In this document: positions 16,567-25,121 of the stretch, in pieces | Layout of the letters: every line of letters starts with the position of its first letter | Position numbering within the stretch: the stretch's first letter is position 1 | Assembly: GCA_004557735.1 (NCBI GenBank) | Contig: SFFV01000006.1 | Location: forward strand, 1-64,000 | Origin: Clostridiales bacterium | GTDB taxonomy: Bacteria > Bacillota > Clostridia > Oscillospirales > Oscillospiraceae | Direction: 5' to 3' | DNA length: 64,000 nucleotides | The notes under the pieces: model-generated | Databases searched by the model: none | What the model saw: the letters and a program-made list of their open reading frames with translations, nothing else | Told to the model about the DNA's origin: nothing | Position numbers and translations under genes: made by a program

Positions 16567-17115
16567 ATAGTAAATAATGATCTCATAGGCTCCAAAAACT
16601 TTTAAAAACTGGTCGTTTCCCGTATAATCCGCAAGTTCAATCTCGCAGTCGCCGACATACCAGCTGTAGGTTGTTGTATCAACCGGCGAATCATATATCT
16701 CCGGATCACCGTATTTTTCTGCAAGTTCACAGGCGGCGGTTTCGATGGCTTCTTTGGCAAGCTGCCGGTCTTTCGCCGTCACCGTATAATCAAGCCTTTC
16801 CAGAACCGAGTCCATGCCGCGCATTCCGTCATAGAGATAGTGCATGACAATAATACAGAGCGTACTGTCACTGTAGTAGCTCACGAGAGTTGAATAGGTA
16901 TCACCTATATACATGACGGAATCATAGTGATCATAATAGTCGTCGCCGCTCTCCGAGGACGACGGCTCTCCGAGCAGGTCTATTATATCGTCTCGTGTTT
17001 CTGCTTTTAAAAACGCATCCATTGTCAGTTTTTTTCCGTATGCGGAGCAGGCGCTCATCGAGATAAGCCAAAGAAAAGCCAAAGCAGAGGCCAGAATCTT
17101 TTTTGCTATTTTCAT
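16564..17115 (-). CDS. Lipoprotein of unknown function
   Basis: 183 residues. The signal peptide ends in a lipobox (ISMSAC, Cys23). An early DAFLKAETRDDIIDLLGEP segment recalls the start of SmpA/BamE-like small domains, and an acidic Asp/Tyr-rich stretch and an Ala/Glu helix follow. I cannot assign a family. Base composition is less GC-rich than in the flanking genes. It is the third gene of a leftward operon, 13 bases after the propeller protein gene. Confidence 0.75.
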   Translation of the reverse strand: MKIAKKILASALAFLWLISMSACSAYGKKLTMDAFLKAETRDDIIDLLGEPSSSESGDDYYDHYDSVMYIGDTYSTLVSYYSDSTLCIIVMHYLYDGMRGMDSVLERLDYTVTAKDRQLAKEAIETAACELAEKYGDPEIYDSPVDTTTYSWYVGDCEIELADYTGNDQFLKVFGAYEIIIYY

Positions 17116-17128
17116 AAATGGCCGCCTT

Positions 17129-18322
17129 TCAGCTGAATTTCATCGGATTGACAAGTGAGTACGATGCAAAATCGGTGGAGAAATATGTTTGATACGGGGT
17201 GATATAAAAACCAGAAACGAAGTCGGAGATGTCCGAAGACTCTTCGATAAAGCAGACAGGGCGTTCGGCGGGTTCGCCGCCGTCCTCACTGATATACTCC
17301 ACATGCCCGTTCAGCATGGCCATCCCTATCATAAACGCGGTCTTTTCCATATCCCGGAGGGAGAGCTTGTCAGAGTCAAGGGAATCAATGATATCAGAGA
17401 GTCCGATGATGTCCGTGCTGTATTCATACAGAATATTGCCGTTATACAGCGAGAAAACGGAAGAAAGGTTTGCCTCAGAACTGTCGTGAACGGCAAGCAG
17501 TTTCAGTTCTCTGCCTTTGCAGCCGGCAGAAAAAATCCCATCCGAGTTCATGAAAAACAGCGTATCTCCCTTGCGGCATATCTGCGTGGCTTGGGCGGAA
17601 AAGAGTGGCTGACTCTTCCCCGAGCGGAGGTCATAAGCGAGTATTTCGTCCTCGGAGGAATAATAGACCGTTTTGCCGGAGAAATGCACGGCGCGGCAGT
17701 TTTCCAAAAGGACGGCGTCCGTGCTCGGCTCGGCGCTTTCCAAAGTACCCTTGTAAAGCGTTCCGTCTGCGCAGTAGAACAGATCGGAATTGCGAACGAG
17801 AAAGTAAGAAATCCGTGTTTCCGCAGGAAAACGCCGCAGCACGGTCAACTCGCCGGAGGTTTTGTCAATATGGGCGAGATACGGCGCGCCCTTGGAACCT
17901 TTCGCCCCGAGACAGTACAGTTCGGAGCCTGCGGAACGGATTGCTTTGATGGTGTTTTCCTTGCAGATCACCCGAGATTCGTCTCCGCTCGGATCGACCT
18001 CGTACACGACGATGCGTTTGTCTTCGCTGTTGATATGATACGGCGCAAGATAGTATACATATTGGTTGTCATAGGTCACAAGACCGCCGTTATCGTAGTT
18101 AAGCTCAGCAATATAATCGTCGGCAGATTTTCTGCCGATAAGGAGGAAAATCACTGCGGCAGCGGCGAGTACGAGAAGAACGGGAGCCAGCCATTTCCAT
18201 ACGGGCGGGGTCTTCTTCGAGACTTCGGGGGCAGCTTCAGCAGCGCCTGCGTCAGTAGCCGTTTCGGGAGCTGAGCCGTCCAGTCCCAGCGTGGCGGAGG
18301 TTTCTTTATATTCCGTATCCAT
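17129..18322 (-). CDS. Membrane-anchored beta-propeller-like protein
   Basis: 397 residues. An acidic cytoplasmic N-terminus (1-40), a single membrane segment (43-63) and an extracytoplasmic domain of repeated short strands with YLAPYHINS, LFYCADGTLYKG and VYYSSEDEILAYD match the DUF5050-like propeller domains of Clostridia. No catalytic motif is seen. It lies between two other exported or membrane proteins in a three-gene operon, so a shared envelope role is likely. It is about 8 bases downstream of the small membrane protein gene. Confidence 0.75.
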   Translation of the reverse strand: MDTEYKETSATLGLDGSAPETATDAGAAEAAPEVSKKTPPVWKWLAPVLLVLAAAAVIFLLIGRKSADDYIAELNYDNGGLVTYDNQYVYYLAPYHINSEDKRIVVYEVDPSGDESRVICKENTIKAIRSAGSELYCLGAKGSKGAPYLAHIDKTSGELTVLRRFPAETRISYFLVRNSDLFYCADGTLYKGTLESAEPSTDAVLLENCRAVHFSGKTVYYSSEDEILAYDLRSGKSQPLFSAQATQICRKGDTLFFMNSDGIFSAGCKGRELKLLAVHDSSEANLSSVFSLYNGNILYEYSTDIIGLSDIIDSLDSDKLSLRDMEKTAFMIGMAMLNGHVEYISEDGGEPAERPVCFIEESSDISDFVSGFYITPYQTYFSTDFASYSLVNPMKFS

Positions 18323-18330
18323 GATCTCCC

Positions 18331-18684
18331 TCAGCTTTCCGACGAGACCGGCTCCTGCGCCGGTTCTTCTTTTACTTTACTCTGGTCGGCATTGCCCGTT
18401 TCAGCGCACGGGAACTGGCCGCTGAAGCGGTAGAAGCCGCAGAAGAGCGTGCCGGTGATCAGAAATGAGCCGGAAAGAACGAAAAAACCGGTGGCATAGT
18501 TGCCGTTGATGATGTAGTTATAGGCGTCTCCGCCGACATAGGCATTGTGCGTCGTCATAAAGCTGTATTCCGGGTTGCTGTAATTGGTCATTTTGTCATA
18601 GCCCTTATAGAGCATGACGGCGGACAGCAGATAAAAGAGGATCGCGATAATGAGCAGGAACTTTGCGGGTTTTCTGACTTCCAT
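18331..18684 (-). CDS. Two-span membrane protein
   Basis: 117 residues. Membrane segments lie near 8-26 and 66-84, separated by an external loop with YVGGDAYNYIINGNYAT that is strongly conserved-looking, and the cytoplasmic tail is charged. I know this loop pattern from uncharacterised proteins of gut Firmicutes but no function. GGAGAG lies 8 bases before the ATG. First gene of the leftward operon, with a near-consensus promoter. Confidence 0.8.
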   Translation of the reverse strand: MEVRKPAKFLLIIAILFYLLSAVMLYKGYDKMTNYSNPEYSFMTTHNAYVGGDAYNYIINGNYATGFFVLSGSFLITGTLFCGFYRFSGQFPCAETGNADQSKVKEEPAQEPVSSES

Positions 18685-18721
18685 TTTCTGCCTCTCCTTT
18701 GTGGTGTAAAATTGTATTGTT

Positions 18722-18750
18722 ATTCTATCATTATTAAACTACTAAATCAA
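18722..18750 (-). promoter_or_regulatory. Promoter of the leftward membrane-protein operon
   Basis: Minus strand TTGATT (18745-18750), 17-base spacer, TAGAAT (18722-18727). Confidence 0.75.
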
Positions 18751-18770
18751 GTTAATCTATAAATTTATTA

Positions 18771-18795
18771 TACGGACCGTACCATATTGTTATAC
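18771..18795 (+). promoter_or_regulatory. Dyad and -10 before the XRE gene
   Basis: TACGG-A-CCGTA (18771-18781) is a perfect dyad. TATACT (18791-18796) follows as a likely -10 for the rightward XRE gene. The dyad sits where the -35 region should be, so it may be the regulator's own site. Confidence 0.45.
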
Positions 18796-18811
18796 TGATA
18801 CGGGTGATTTC

Positions 18812-19156
18812 ATGGCGATTGATTATACAATGATCGGAAAGCGGCTGAAAGAGAGCCGCATGGCCGCGAAGCTGACGCAGGAAAAGGTGGCGGAAGCGGC
18901 GGATATCACAACGGTATATCTGTCCAAAATCGAAAACGGAAAGGTCGCGCCGACGCTGGATACCCTCGGCGCCGTCTGCGCGGCGGTGAATGCTGATCTG
19001 GGCTACGTTTTGTCCGGCTGTCAGTACGGCCAGAAGACCTACGGCAGCGAAACGGTGCTGCAGCTGTTTCAGTCCTGCACACCGGAGGTGAAGCCAATCG
19101 CTCTGGCGGTGCTGAAAGACCTTGCCGCGCTGCAAAAGGATAAGGATAAGGAATAA
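18812..19156 (+). CDS. XRE-family regulator
   Basis: 114 residues. The N-terminal XRE helix-turn-helix (8-62) contains LTQEKVAEAADITTVYLSKIE, and a short C-terminal helical part follows. Divergent from the three-gene membrane-protein operon with 127 AT-rich bases between, so it probably controls that operon and itself. GGGTGA is the ribosome site. Confidence 0.9.
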   Translation: MAIDYTMIGKRLKESRMAAKLTQEKVAEAADITTVYLSKIENGKVAPTLDTLGAVCAAVNADLGYVLSGCQYGQKTYGSETVLQLFQSCTPEVKPIALAVLKDLAALQKDKDKE

Positions 19157-19164
19157 AAGGAATA

Positions 19165-19200
19165 GGCAAAGCCGGAAGCCCGCGGACTTCCGGCTTTGCC
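19165..19200 (+). terminator. Hairpin after the XRE gene
   Basis: A 14-bp stem (19165-19178 with 19187-19200) has no T tail. Its core GCCGGAAG/CTTCCGGC is the same as in the azlCD terminator. Confidence 0.65.
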
Positions 19201-19214
19201 TATATACGGAGTGG

Positions 19215-19349
19215 TTATTTCTTCCGTCTGGTCTCTTCGACAGATTTCTTCCAGCCGCCCTTTTCCTTATTGACGACTTTCAGCAGCGCTTTGATCTGTG
19301 CGTCGGAAAAGACATTTGCCATGCGCGGCAAAGCTTTCGTCGGGCACAT
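19215..19349 (-). pseudogene. C-terminal fragment of a GH3 glucosidase gene
   Basis: Reading leftward from 19349, 44 codons contain RMANVFSDAQIKALLK and NKEKGGWK and end in TAA. The same end is found in the intact GH3 gene at 25122-25260 (RMANVFSDAQVKALLK, NKEKGGWK), with about 8 differences in 80 bases by eye. Only the last 5% of an 800-residue protein remains, and no ribosome site precedes it. Confidence 0.8.
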
Positions 19350-19437
19350 GCTGCACGTCTGGCGGCGGAATACGCTTTTGAGCATCGTCGCCGGAACGGC
19401 CGTCTATATGCTGCTCGTGCAGCTTGTGTTTGTGTGA
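19348..19437 (+). pseudogene. C-terminal fragment of azlD
   Basis: Twenty-nine codons ending in TGA repeat the end of the azlD gene at 16427-16509, with about 5 differences in 80 bases by eye. The first codon overlaps the 5-prime end of the GH3 fragment on the other strand, so the two gene tails meet head to head with nothing between them. No ribosome site or upstream AzlC exists here. Confidence 0.85.
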
Positions 19438-19453
19438 ATCAATTTGCAAAAAT

Positions 19454-19494
19454 GGCCGGAGGCAGTTTGTGATACTGCCTCCGGCCGTTTTTTT
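19454..19494. terminator. Terminator between the azlD fragment and merR
   Basis: A 12-bp stem (19454-19465 with 19475-19486), 9-base loop, then seven T on the plus strand and A residues on the left, so both directions are served. Confidence 0.85.
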
Positions 19495-20317
19495 ATCCGA
19501 CAGGGCCGGGCATCAGATACTCTTCCGCCGTTATGCCCTCCTCCGGCAAAATACGGACTTCCAGCCCGGTAATGTAGTTTTCCGGATGGCCTTCACAGCA
19601 TTGATCGACGATATTCGGCGTGATCACGCAGTCATCCACGCGCAGCTCCCGGCGGCTCGCTTCCTCGAAAAGACGATCAATGGAGTCCTGAATCGTGAGA
19701 TACGGCCCGTAATGATAGCCGCAGAGATACTCGCCCGCAGGAATATAGGAGAGAGTCTGCTCCGCCATCAGCTCGGGGAAATGGTATTCCTGCACGGGGG
19801 TGTCTTCGTAAAGCAGAGCGCCGAACCATTTGCGCTCACCGCGGTAAAAGCCGACGGTAGGATAAAAGTAAAAAAGCTCATGCGTGAAGAGATTGATCTC
19901 ATCGCCAATGTGCAGAAAGGCACGGCGCGGAAACGTCCGGACGGAAAACTTTCCTTTCTGGCTGGAGGATTGCTCCCGATCGATGAATTCCACTTTTTGC
20001 TGGATGATCTGAATGGTAGCGTTCAGCTCGTCGCATTGGCGGCGAAGTTTTTCCGCCTGTTCAGAGAGCATTTCAAGATTGTCCCGCAGCGCGTTGTTAT
20101 GGAGAAAATCCCGTATCTGGGCGAGCGGGTATCCCAGACGGCGCAGATATCGTATGGTGGCAAGCGGATAGACCTGGTCAAAGTGATAAAACCGGCGGCT
20201 GTTTTCGCTGTTGCGTACCTGCGGGACAAGAAGCCCTTTTGCGTCATAGTGGCGGAGGAGCTGCACATCCATGTCGAAAATTTTTGCAAGCTCGCCGATC
20301 GACAAAAATTCTTTCAT
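19493..20317 (-). CDS. MerR-family regulator with GyrI-like effector domain
   Basis: 274 residues from ATG 20317 (GGGAGG 4 bases upstream). The MerR winged helix is at 1-70 (SIGELAKIFDMDVQLLRHYDAKGLL), a long coiled helix follows at about 75-110, and a C-terminal GyrI/AraC-effector-like domain at 120-270, the architecture of BmrR-type regulators that bind small ligands. It diverges from the purine operon, and a MerR-type promoter with a 19-base spacer lies between, so it probably controls that operon. The ligand is unknown; a purine or its breakdown product is a guess from context. Confidence 0.9.
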   Translation of the reverse strand: MKEFLSIGELAKIFDMDVQLLRHYDAKGLLVPQVRNSENSRRFYHFDQVYPLATIRYLRRLGYPLAQIRDFLHNNALRDNLEMLSEQAEKLRRQCDELNATIQIIQQKVEFIDREQSSSQKGKFSVRTFPRRAFLHIGDEINLFTHELFYFYPTVGFYRGERKWFGALLYEDTPVQEYHFPELMAEQTLSYIPAGEYLCGYHYGPYLTIQDSIDRLFEEASRRELRVDDCVITPNIVDQCCEGHPENYITGLEVRILPEEGITAEEYLMPGPVG

Positions 20318-20396
20318 AAAACCTCCCAAGTTTTCTCCGGCACTGTCCATTGGTTTTGTAGGAACATCAGAAAAGCTCCGGAAACAGAAAAAAGAC

Positions 20397-20427
20397 TTGA
20401 ACCTAAAACCATTATAGGTTGTAGCTT
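20397..20427 (+). promoter_or_regulatory. MerR-type promoter of the purine operon
   Basis: TTGAAC (20397-20402), a 19-base spacer and TAGCTT (20422-20427). The dyad AACCTA (20400-20405)/TAGGTT (20415-20420) sits in the spacer. A 19-base spacer with a dyad inside is the hallmark of MerR-activated promoters. A minus-strand TATAAT overlaps the dyad and may be the -10 of merR itself. Confidence 0.7.
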
Positions 20428-20474
20428 GAGCATATCATTTTTCTGCGATCGAATCAAGTTAATGGAGGAAGAAC

Positions 20475-21836
20475 ATGCAAACTTTTTTGAAGAACGGCTA
20501 CATCGTCTCCATGGATCAAAACGACACCGTGTTTGACGGCGGCGGGGTGCTCGTGGAAAACGACCGCATCACGGCGGTCGGCCGGGTCGATCCGGCGAAG
20601 ATCTCGCCCGACGCGGAGGTCATCGACCTGCACGGAAAATATGTTCTGCCCGGATTTGTGAATACCCACGTCCACACCTCGCAGCAGATATCCCGCGGCG
20701 TCGGCGACGATGTGGATTTTATCTGCTGGCTGCACGAGAGAATGTGGCCCTTTGAGAGCAATATGACGGAGGAGGATTCCTACGTTTCCACACTCATGAC
20801 GAGTCTGGAACTGATCCGCTCCGGCGTAACATCGTTTGCCGAGCCGGGCGGTCAGTTCGTCTCCGGCATGGCGCGGGCCACGGAGCAGTCCGGCCTGCGC
20901 GGAAAGCTCGCCAAGTCGGTGATGGACTGCGGTGACGGCCTCCCGCCGATCTGGCAGCGCACGATGGAGCAGGAGCTTGAGCAGCAGGTCGCGGATATCG
21001 AAAAATATCACAATACCGCTGACGGGCGCGTGCAGGTCTGGTTTGGCCTGCGGACGATATTCAACAACACCGATGAGCTTTGCGTCCGCACAAAAGAACT
21101 TGCCGACAAATACGGCGTCGGCATTCACATGCACGTGGCGGAAGCAAAGGAAGAAAAGGAATACACCTATGCGCGCTGGGGCGAGGGGACGGTAAAGCAC
21201 CTCGAACGGCTCGGTGTGCTGGATAAAAATCTCCTGGCAGTACACACGGTCTGGCTGACCGATGAAGAGCTGGAGCTCTTCCGGAAGCGGGAAGTGAAGA
21301 TCTCGCACAATCCCGCGTCGGCCATGCGGGTGCTGGGTTTTGCCCGCATTCCGAAAATGCTGCAAATGGGGCTGATGCCGTCCATCGGCACAGACGGCGC
21401 TTCGTCCTCCAATCACATGGACATGGTGGATGAAATGTGGCTCACCAGCCTTATTCATAAGGGGTGGCGGCTCGATCCGACGGTGGTCCCGTCACAGGAT
21501 ATCCTGCGCATGGCGACAAAGTGGGGCGCGCGTGCGCTTCTCGATGAAAATCTGTATGGCAGTCTGGAAGCCGGAAAAAAGGCCGATTTGATCATTATTG
21601 ATCCGCACGGACCATCCATGATGCCGGTCAACGATAAAATTGCCGCGCTGGTCACGGCGATGCATTCGGCCAATATCGAATCCACGATGTGCGACGGCAA
21701 GTGGCTCATGCGTGAAAGAAAAATCCTGACGCTTGATGAGGAGGCAATTTTGAAAGAGGCTTGTGAACGGGCCGCAGCCATTTATAAGCGTGCGGGCATC
21801 GTTCTGCCGGACCGTTTTCCGGTCGTAAAAGTCTAA
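20475..21836 (+). CDS. Amidohydrolase (TrzN/SAH-deaminase-like)
   Basis: 453 residues, cytoplasmic metal-dependent deaminase or hydrolase. Metal motif THVHT (His65, His67), HMHVAEA near 218, HTVW near 257 and TDGASSS near 305 are all present, as in the chlorohydrolase/S-adenosylhomocysteine/guanine deaminase group. The context (adenine deaminase and a purine permease downstream) suggests deamination of a purine or a modified nucleobase. GGAGGA lies 7 bases before the ATG. First gene of a three-gene operon controlled by MerR. Confidence 0.88.
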   Translation: MQTFLKNGYIVSMDQNDTVFDGGGVLVENDRITAVGRVDPAKISPDAEVIDLHGKYVLPGFVNTHVHTSQQISRGVGDDVDFICWLHERMWPFESNMTEEDSYVSTLMTSLELIRSGVTSFAEPGGQFVSGMARATEQSGLRGKLAKSVMDCGDGLPPIWQRTMEQELEQQVADIEKYHNTADGRVQVWFGLRTIFNNTDELCVRTKELADKYGVGIHMHVAEAKEEKEYTYARWGEGTVKHLERLGVLDKNLLAVHTVWLTDEELELFRKREVKISHNPASAMRVLGFARIPKMLQMGLMPSIGTDGASSSNHMDMVDEMWLTSLIHKGWRLDPTVVPSQDILRMATKWGARALLDENLYGSLEAGKKADLIIIDPHGPSMMPVNDKIAALVTAMHSANIESTMCDGKWLMRERKILTLDEEAILKEACERAAAIYKRAGIVLPDRFPVVKV

Positions 21837-21912
21837 ATTGGTTTTCTGCGGTATACCGTGCCGCCGGAAATAAAACGGGCAACAAAATACAAAAAAAATT
21901 TGGAGGTACAGC

Positions 21913-23679
21913 ATGAATCTGAAACTACTGTCTGTCGCCAAAGGCGAAACCCCGGCTGATCTCGTCATTCGGAACGGAAAGATCGTCAACGTTTACTCCG
22001 GTGAGATCTACGAGGGCGGCGTGGCCGTCTGCGGCGATACGATCGCGGCCGTCGGCGATGTTGATTACTGCGTTGGCGAGAACACCCGCGTTGTGGATGC
22101 GGAAGGAAAGTACCTGACTCCGGGATTCCTGGACGGACATATCCATCCGGAAAGCTCCTCTCTGGCCATTCGGTCCTTTGCGGAAGCGGTTCTCTCTCAC
22201 GGCACCACAGGCATCATGACCGACCTCCACGAGGTAGGCGTTGTTTCCGGTCTGGAAGGCATCGAAGCGATTCTGAAGGAAGCGGAAACGACCGACCTCA
22301 AGCTCTATTTTGTTGTTCCTTCCCATGTCCCGTTTTCCCCCAATCTCGAAACGAGCGGAGGCCGCTTCAATCCGGAGATCATCCGCCGCGCGCTTCGCCG
22401 TCCGGACGCCGTCGGCCTGTCGGAATGTGTCGGTCCCTATATTATGGCAGGTTTCCCCGACCTGCTCGAGTCGTTTGACGACACACTCTCCATGCCCGGC
22501 AAAACGCTGCAGGGCCATCTTCCGGATATGTACGGCCCGGCCATGAGCGCATGCGTGGCGGCGGGCGTTTCCACCGACCATGAAGGGTTCTGTGAGAAAG
22601 ACGTTTTTGAGCGTCTTCGCAACGGCTGCCATCTCATGATGCGCGAGGGCAGCGCCGCCCGCAACATGCCGGTGCTTCTCAAGACCGTGATGGAAAATCA
22701 TCTGGACACCGCCATGGTCAGCATCGTTACGGACGACCTCCATACCGTCGATCTGCAGCAGCGCGGCCATCTGGACGACGCGCTCCGCACGGCGCTCGGC
22801 ATGGGGCTGGATTTCGTAAAAGCCATTCAGATGGTCACGGTCAACTGTGCCCGCGCGTTCAATCTTGACCGTGAGATCGGAGGTCTCGCTCCCGGCCGCC
22901 GCGCGGATATCAACATCACCACCGGAGCGGAAGATTTCCGCGTGCTGACCACGTTTGCCGGCGGCCGCCAGATCACCGATAACGGCAAGCTGCTTGTGCA
23001 TTATGAAACCGCGCAGCACAATCCCTGCGTGCTGAATACCGTTCACCTGAGCCAGCCGGTTACCGCTGACAGCTTCAAGACCCACGTGTCGGCCAAGGCA
23101 AAGAAGGTCAAGGCGCTTGTAATGGACACGCTGTCCTACATCCCCTTTACGAGCCGCCGCGACGTGGAGCTTCCGGTCGTGGACGGCGTGGTGCAGTGCG
23201 ATGTGGTGCAGGACGTGCTGTATATTGCTCAGGTCGAGCGCCACGGAAAAAACGGCAACATCGGCAAGGCGTTCATGGGCGGATTCCGCATCCGCGGCGG
23301 CGCAATGGCCTCCTCCGTCGGCCACGATAACCACAACATTATCGTCCTGGGCGACAGCTTTGAGGATATGGCCCTGGCGGTAAACCGCTGCGCCGAGCTC
23401 GGCGGCGGCCAGGTCATCGTCCGCAACGGCGAGATCGCAGCGGAGGTCGCGTATCCCGTCTGCGGCCTGCTGAGCGATCTTTCGCTCGACGAGCTGGCGG
23501 ATAAGAAAAAGGAGCTGAACCGTGTTGCTCATGAAATGGGAACAGAGATCGCTATTCCGTTCATGTTCCTGAGCTTCATCTGCCTTGCGGCGATTCCCGC
23601 ATACGCCATTACCGACTGCGGCTTTATCGACGTGGCAAAGCAGCAGGTCATTGACCCGATCCTCGAGGTTGTGGAGTAA
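21913..23679 (+). CDS. ade: Adenine deaminase
   Basis: 588 residues, the length of bacterial AdeC/Ade. Converts adenine to hypoxanthine and ammonia. GHIHPESS (His76, His78) is the metal motif, the amidohydrolase core is followed by a C-terminal adenine-deaminase domain from about 400, and the end PFMFLSFICLAAIP is typical. TTGGAGGTAC is a strong ribosome site. It lies 76 bases after the amidohydrolase gene with no terminator between, and 43 bases before the permease. Confidence 0.96.
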   Translation: MNLKLLSVAKGETPADLVIRNGKIVNVYSGEIYEGGVAVCGDTIAAVGDVDYCVGENTRVVDAEGKYLTPGFLDGHIHPESSSLAIRSFAEAVLSHGTTGIMTDLHEVGVVSGLEGIEAILKEAETTDLKLYFVVPSHVPFSPNLETSGGRFNPEIIRRALRRPDAVGLSECVGPYIMAGFPDLLESFDDTLSMPGKTLQGHLPDMYGPAMSACVAAGVSTDHEGFCEKDVFERLRNGCHLMMREGSAARNMPVLLKTVMENHLDTAMVSIVTDDLHTVDLQQRGHLDDALRTALGMGLDFVKAIQMVTVNCARAFNLDREIGGLAPGRRADINITTGAEDFRVLTTFAGGRQITDNGKLLVHYETAQHNPCVLNTVHLSQPVTADSFKTHVSAKAKKVKALVMDTLSYIPFTSRRDVELPVVDGVVQCDVVQDVLYIAQVERHGKNGNIGKAFMGGFRIRGGAMASSVGHDNHNIIVLGDSFEDMALAVNRCAELGGGQVIVRNGEIAAEVAYPVCGLLSDLSLDELADKKKELNRVAHEMGTEIAIPFMFLSFICLAAIPAYAITDCGFIDVAKQQVIDPILEVVE

Positions 23680-23722
23680 GAGAAACAGAAAAACCAGCGA
23701 ACAAAAGGAAAAGGGAGAAAAC

Positions 23723-25051
23723 ATGAATAAAGACTTCTTCAGACTTCAGGAACACGGCACCACGGCGAAGCGCGAAGTGCTTGCGGGCATCACGACGTTT
23801 ATGACCATGGCCTATGTGCTGGCGGTGCAGCCGGCGGCCATCTGCGGCTTCGGCCCCGATCCGGTGTTCACGGACGTGAACGGCCTTGTCATCAGCAAAT
23901 CTGCGCTGCTTGTCATGTGCGCGCTCGTCAGCGGAGCGATTACCCTCTTTATGGGGCTTTATGCAAATCTTCCGCTTGCCCTTTCCACGGCGATGGGCAG
24001 CAACTTCATTCTCGGCGGTCTCGTAAACAGCGGCGCATTTTCCTTCGGCTGGGCCATGGCGCTTCTTCTCTGCTCGGGCATACTGTTTATTCTGGTGACG
24101 GTGCTCGGCGTTCGGAAAATGGTTGTCGATCTTCTGCCGAAGAATCTGAAGATCGCTATTCCGACGGCGGTCGGCTTCTTCATTGCGTACCTCGGCTTTA
24201 AGAACACCGGTCTGGCTGTTTTTTCAAACGGTTTGGCGCTCGGAGATTTCTCTCAGCCTACGGTTCTCCTTGCGCTGATCACTATGGCCGTCATGGGCGT
24301 TCTTACGGCGTACAAGGTACGCGGCGCCATCCTCATCGGCATTGTCGTCGGCACGGTCATCAGCATTCCCATGGGCGTTTCCGCGCTGCCGACGTCGGTT
24401 TTCTCTCTGCCGGATGTGAGCGAGCTCGGAAACCTCTTCCTGTGCTATGATTTCAAATCCCTTCTCGCAGACATTCCCGGCGCTCTCGTCTGGATCTTCA
24501 TTCTGTTCACCAGCGACTTTTTCGCCACCTTCGGCGCTTTGATCGCCGTGGGAGCGCAGACGAATATGCTTGACGAGGAAGGAAACTTCCCCCACATTGA
24601 AAAGCCGTTCCTCGTCGATGCCGTCGGTACAGTCGTCGGCTCGGCGACCGGCTGCACGACGATCTCCACGTTCATTGAATCCACCATCGGCGTGGAGGCG
24701 GGCGGCCGTACCGGTCTTACGGCGGTTGTCACGAGCATTCTGTTCTTCGTCTGCATTTTCCTCTCGCCCCTTTTCCTCATGATCCCCACCTCCGTCACGG
24801 GCGTTGCTCTGATCTTTGTCGGATTCTCCATGCTCTCCGGGTTTACCAAGCTGGATTTCTCCGACTTCAAAAGCTGCTTTGGCCCGTTCGTCATGATCAT
24901 GTTCGGCACCTTCACCGGCGATATCGCCGCGTCGATCTGCCTCGGCGTTCTGACCGACGTGCTCATCAAGGTCGTGACCGGCGATGCGAAAAAGGTCCAC
25001 CCGGTGCTCTATGTGCTTTGCATCCCCCTCGTTCTTTATTTTATAGTGTAA
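23723..25051 (+). CDS. NCS2-family purine permease
   Basis: 442 residues, 12-13 membrane segments, AzgA/PbuG-like branch of nucleobase:cation symporters. The N-terminus (EVLAGITTFMTMAYVLAV) and CTTISTFIESTIGVEAGGRT are characteristic. It imports hypoxanthine, guanine or adenine and thus feeds the two deaminases encoded before it. Start at ATG 23723 with GGGAG 7 bases upstream. Last gene of the operon. Confidence 0.93.
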   Translation: MNKDFFRLQEHGTTAKREVLAGITTFMTMAYVLAVQPAAICGFGPDPVFTDVNGLVISKSALLVMCALVSGAITLFMGLYANLPLALSTAMGSNFILGGLVNSGAFSFGWAMALLLCSGILFILVTVLGVRKMVVDLLPKNLKIAIPTAVGFFIAYLGFKNTGLAVFSNGLALGDFSQPTVLLALITMAVMGVLTAYKVRGAILIGIVVGTVISIPMGVSALPTSVFSLPDVSELGNLFLCYDFKSLLADIPGALVWIFILFTSDFFATFGALIAVGAQTNMLDEEGNFPHIEKPFLVDAVGTVVGSATGCTTISTFIESTIGVEAGGRTGLTAVVTSILFFVCIFLSPLFLMIPTSVTGVALIFVGFSMLSGFTKLDFSDFKSCFGPFVMIMFGTFTGDIAASICLGVLTDVLIKVVTGDAKKVHPVLYVLCIPLVLYFIV

Positions 25052-25063
25052 CGGGTTTTGCTG

Positions 25064-25104
25064 AAAAAGGCTCTCAGATCTGTGGTCTGAGAGCCTTTTT
25101 CTTT
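25064..25104. terminator. Terminator between purine operon and GH3 gene
   Basis: A 15-bp stem (25064-25078 with 25086-25100) with A and T tails on both sides, bidirectional. Confidence 0.92.
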
Positions 25105-25121
25105 ATAAAAAAATTATATAT

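Noticed and set aside
20318..20474. Purine riboswitch upstream of the purine operon
   Set aside because: None of the conserved purine aptamer cores is visible; a MerR-type promoter fills the space.
21925..23724. A 599-codon open frame opposite adenine deaminase
   Set aside because: Low-complexity His/Ala/Arg-rich product typical of an antisense frame; the plus strand encodes a full adenine deaminase.
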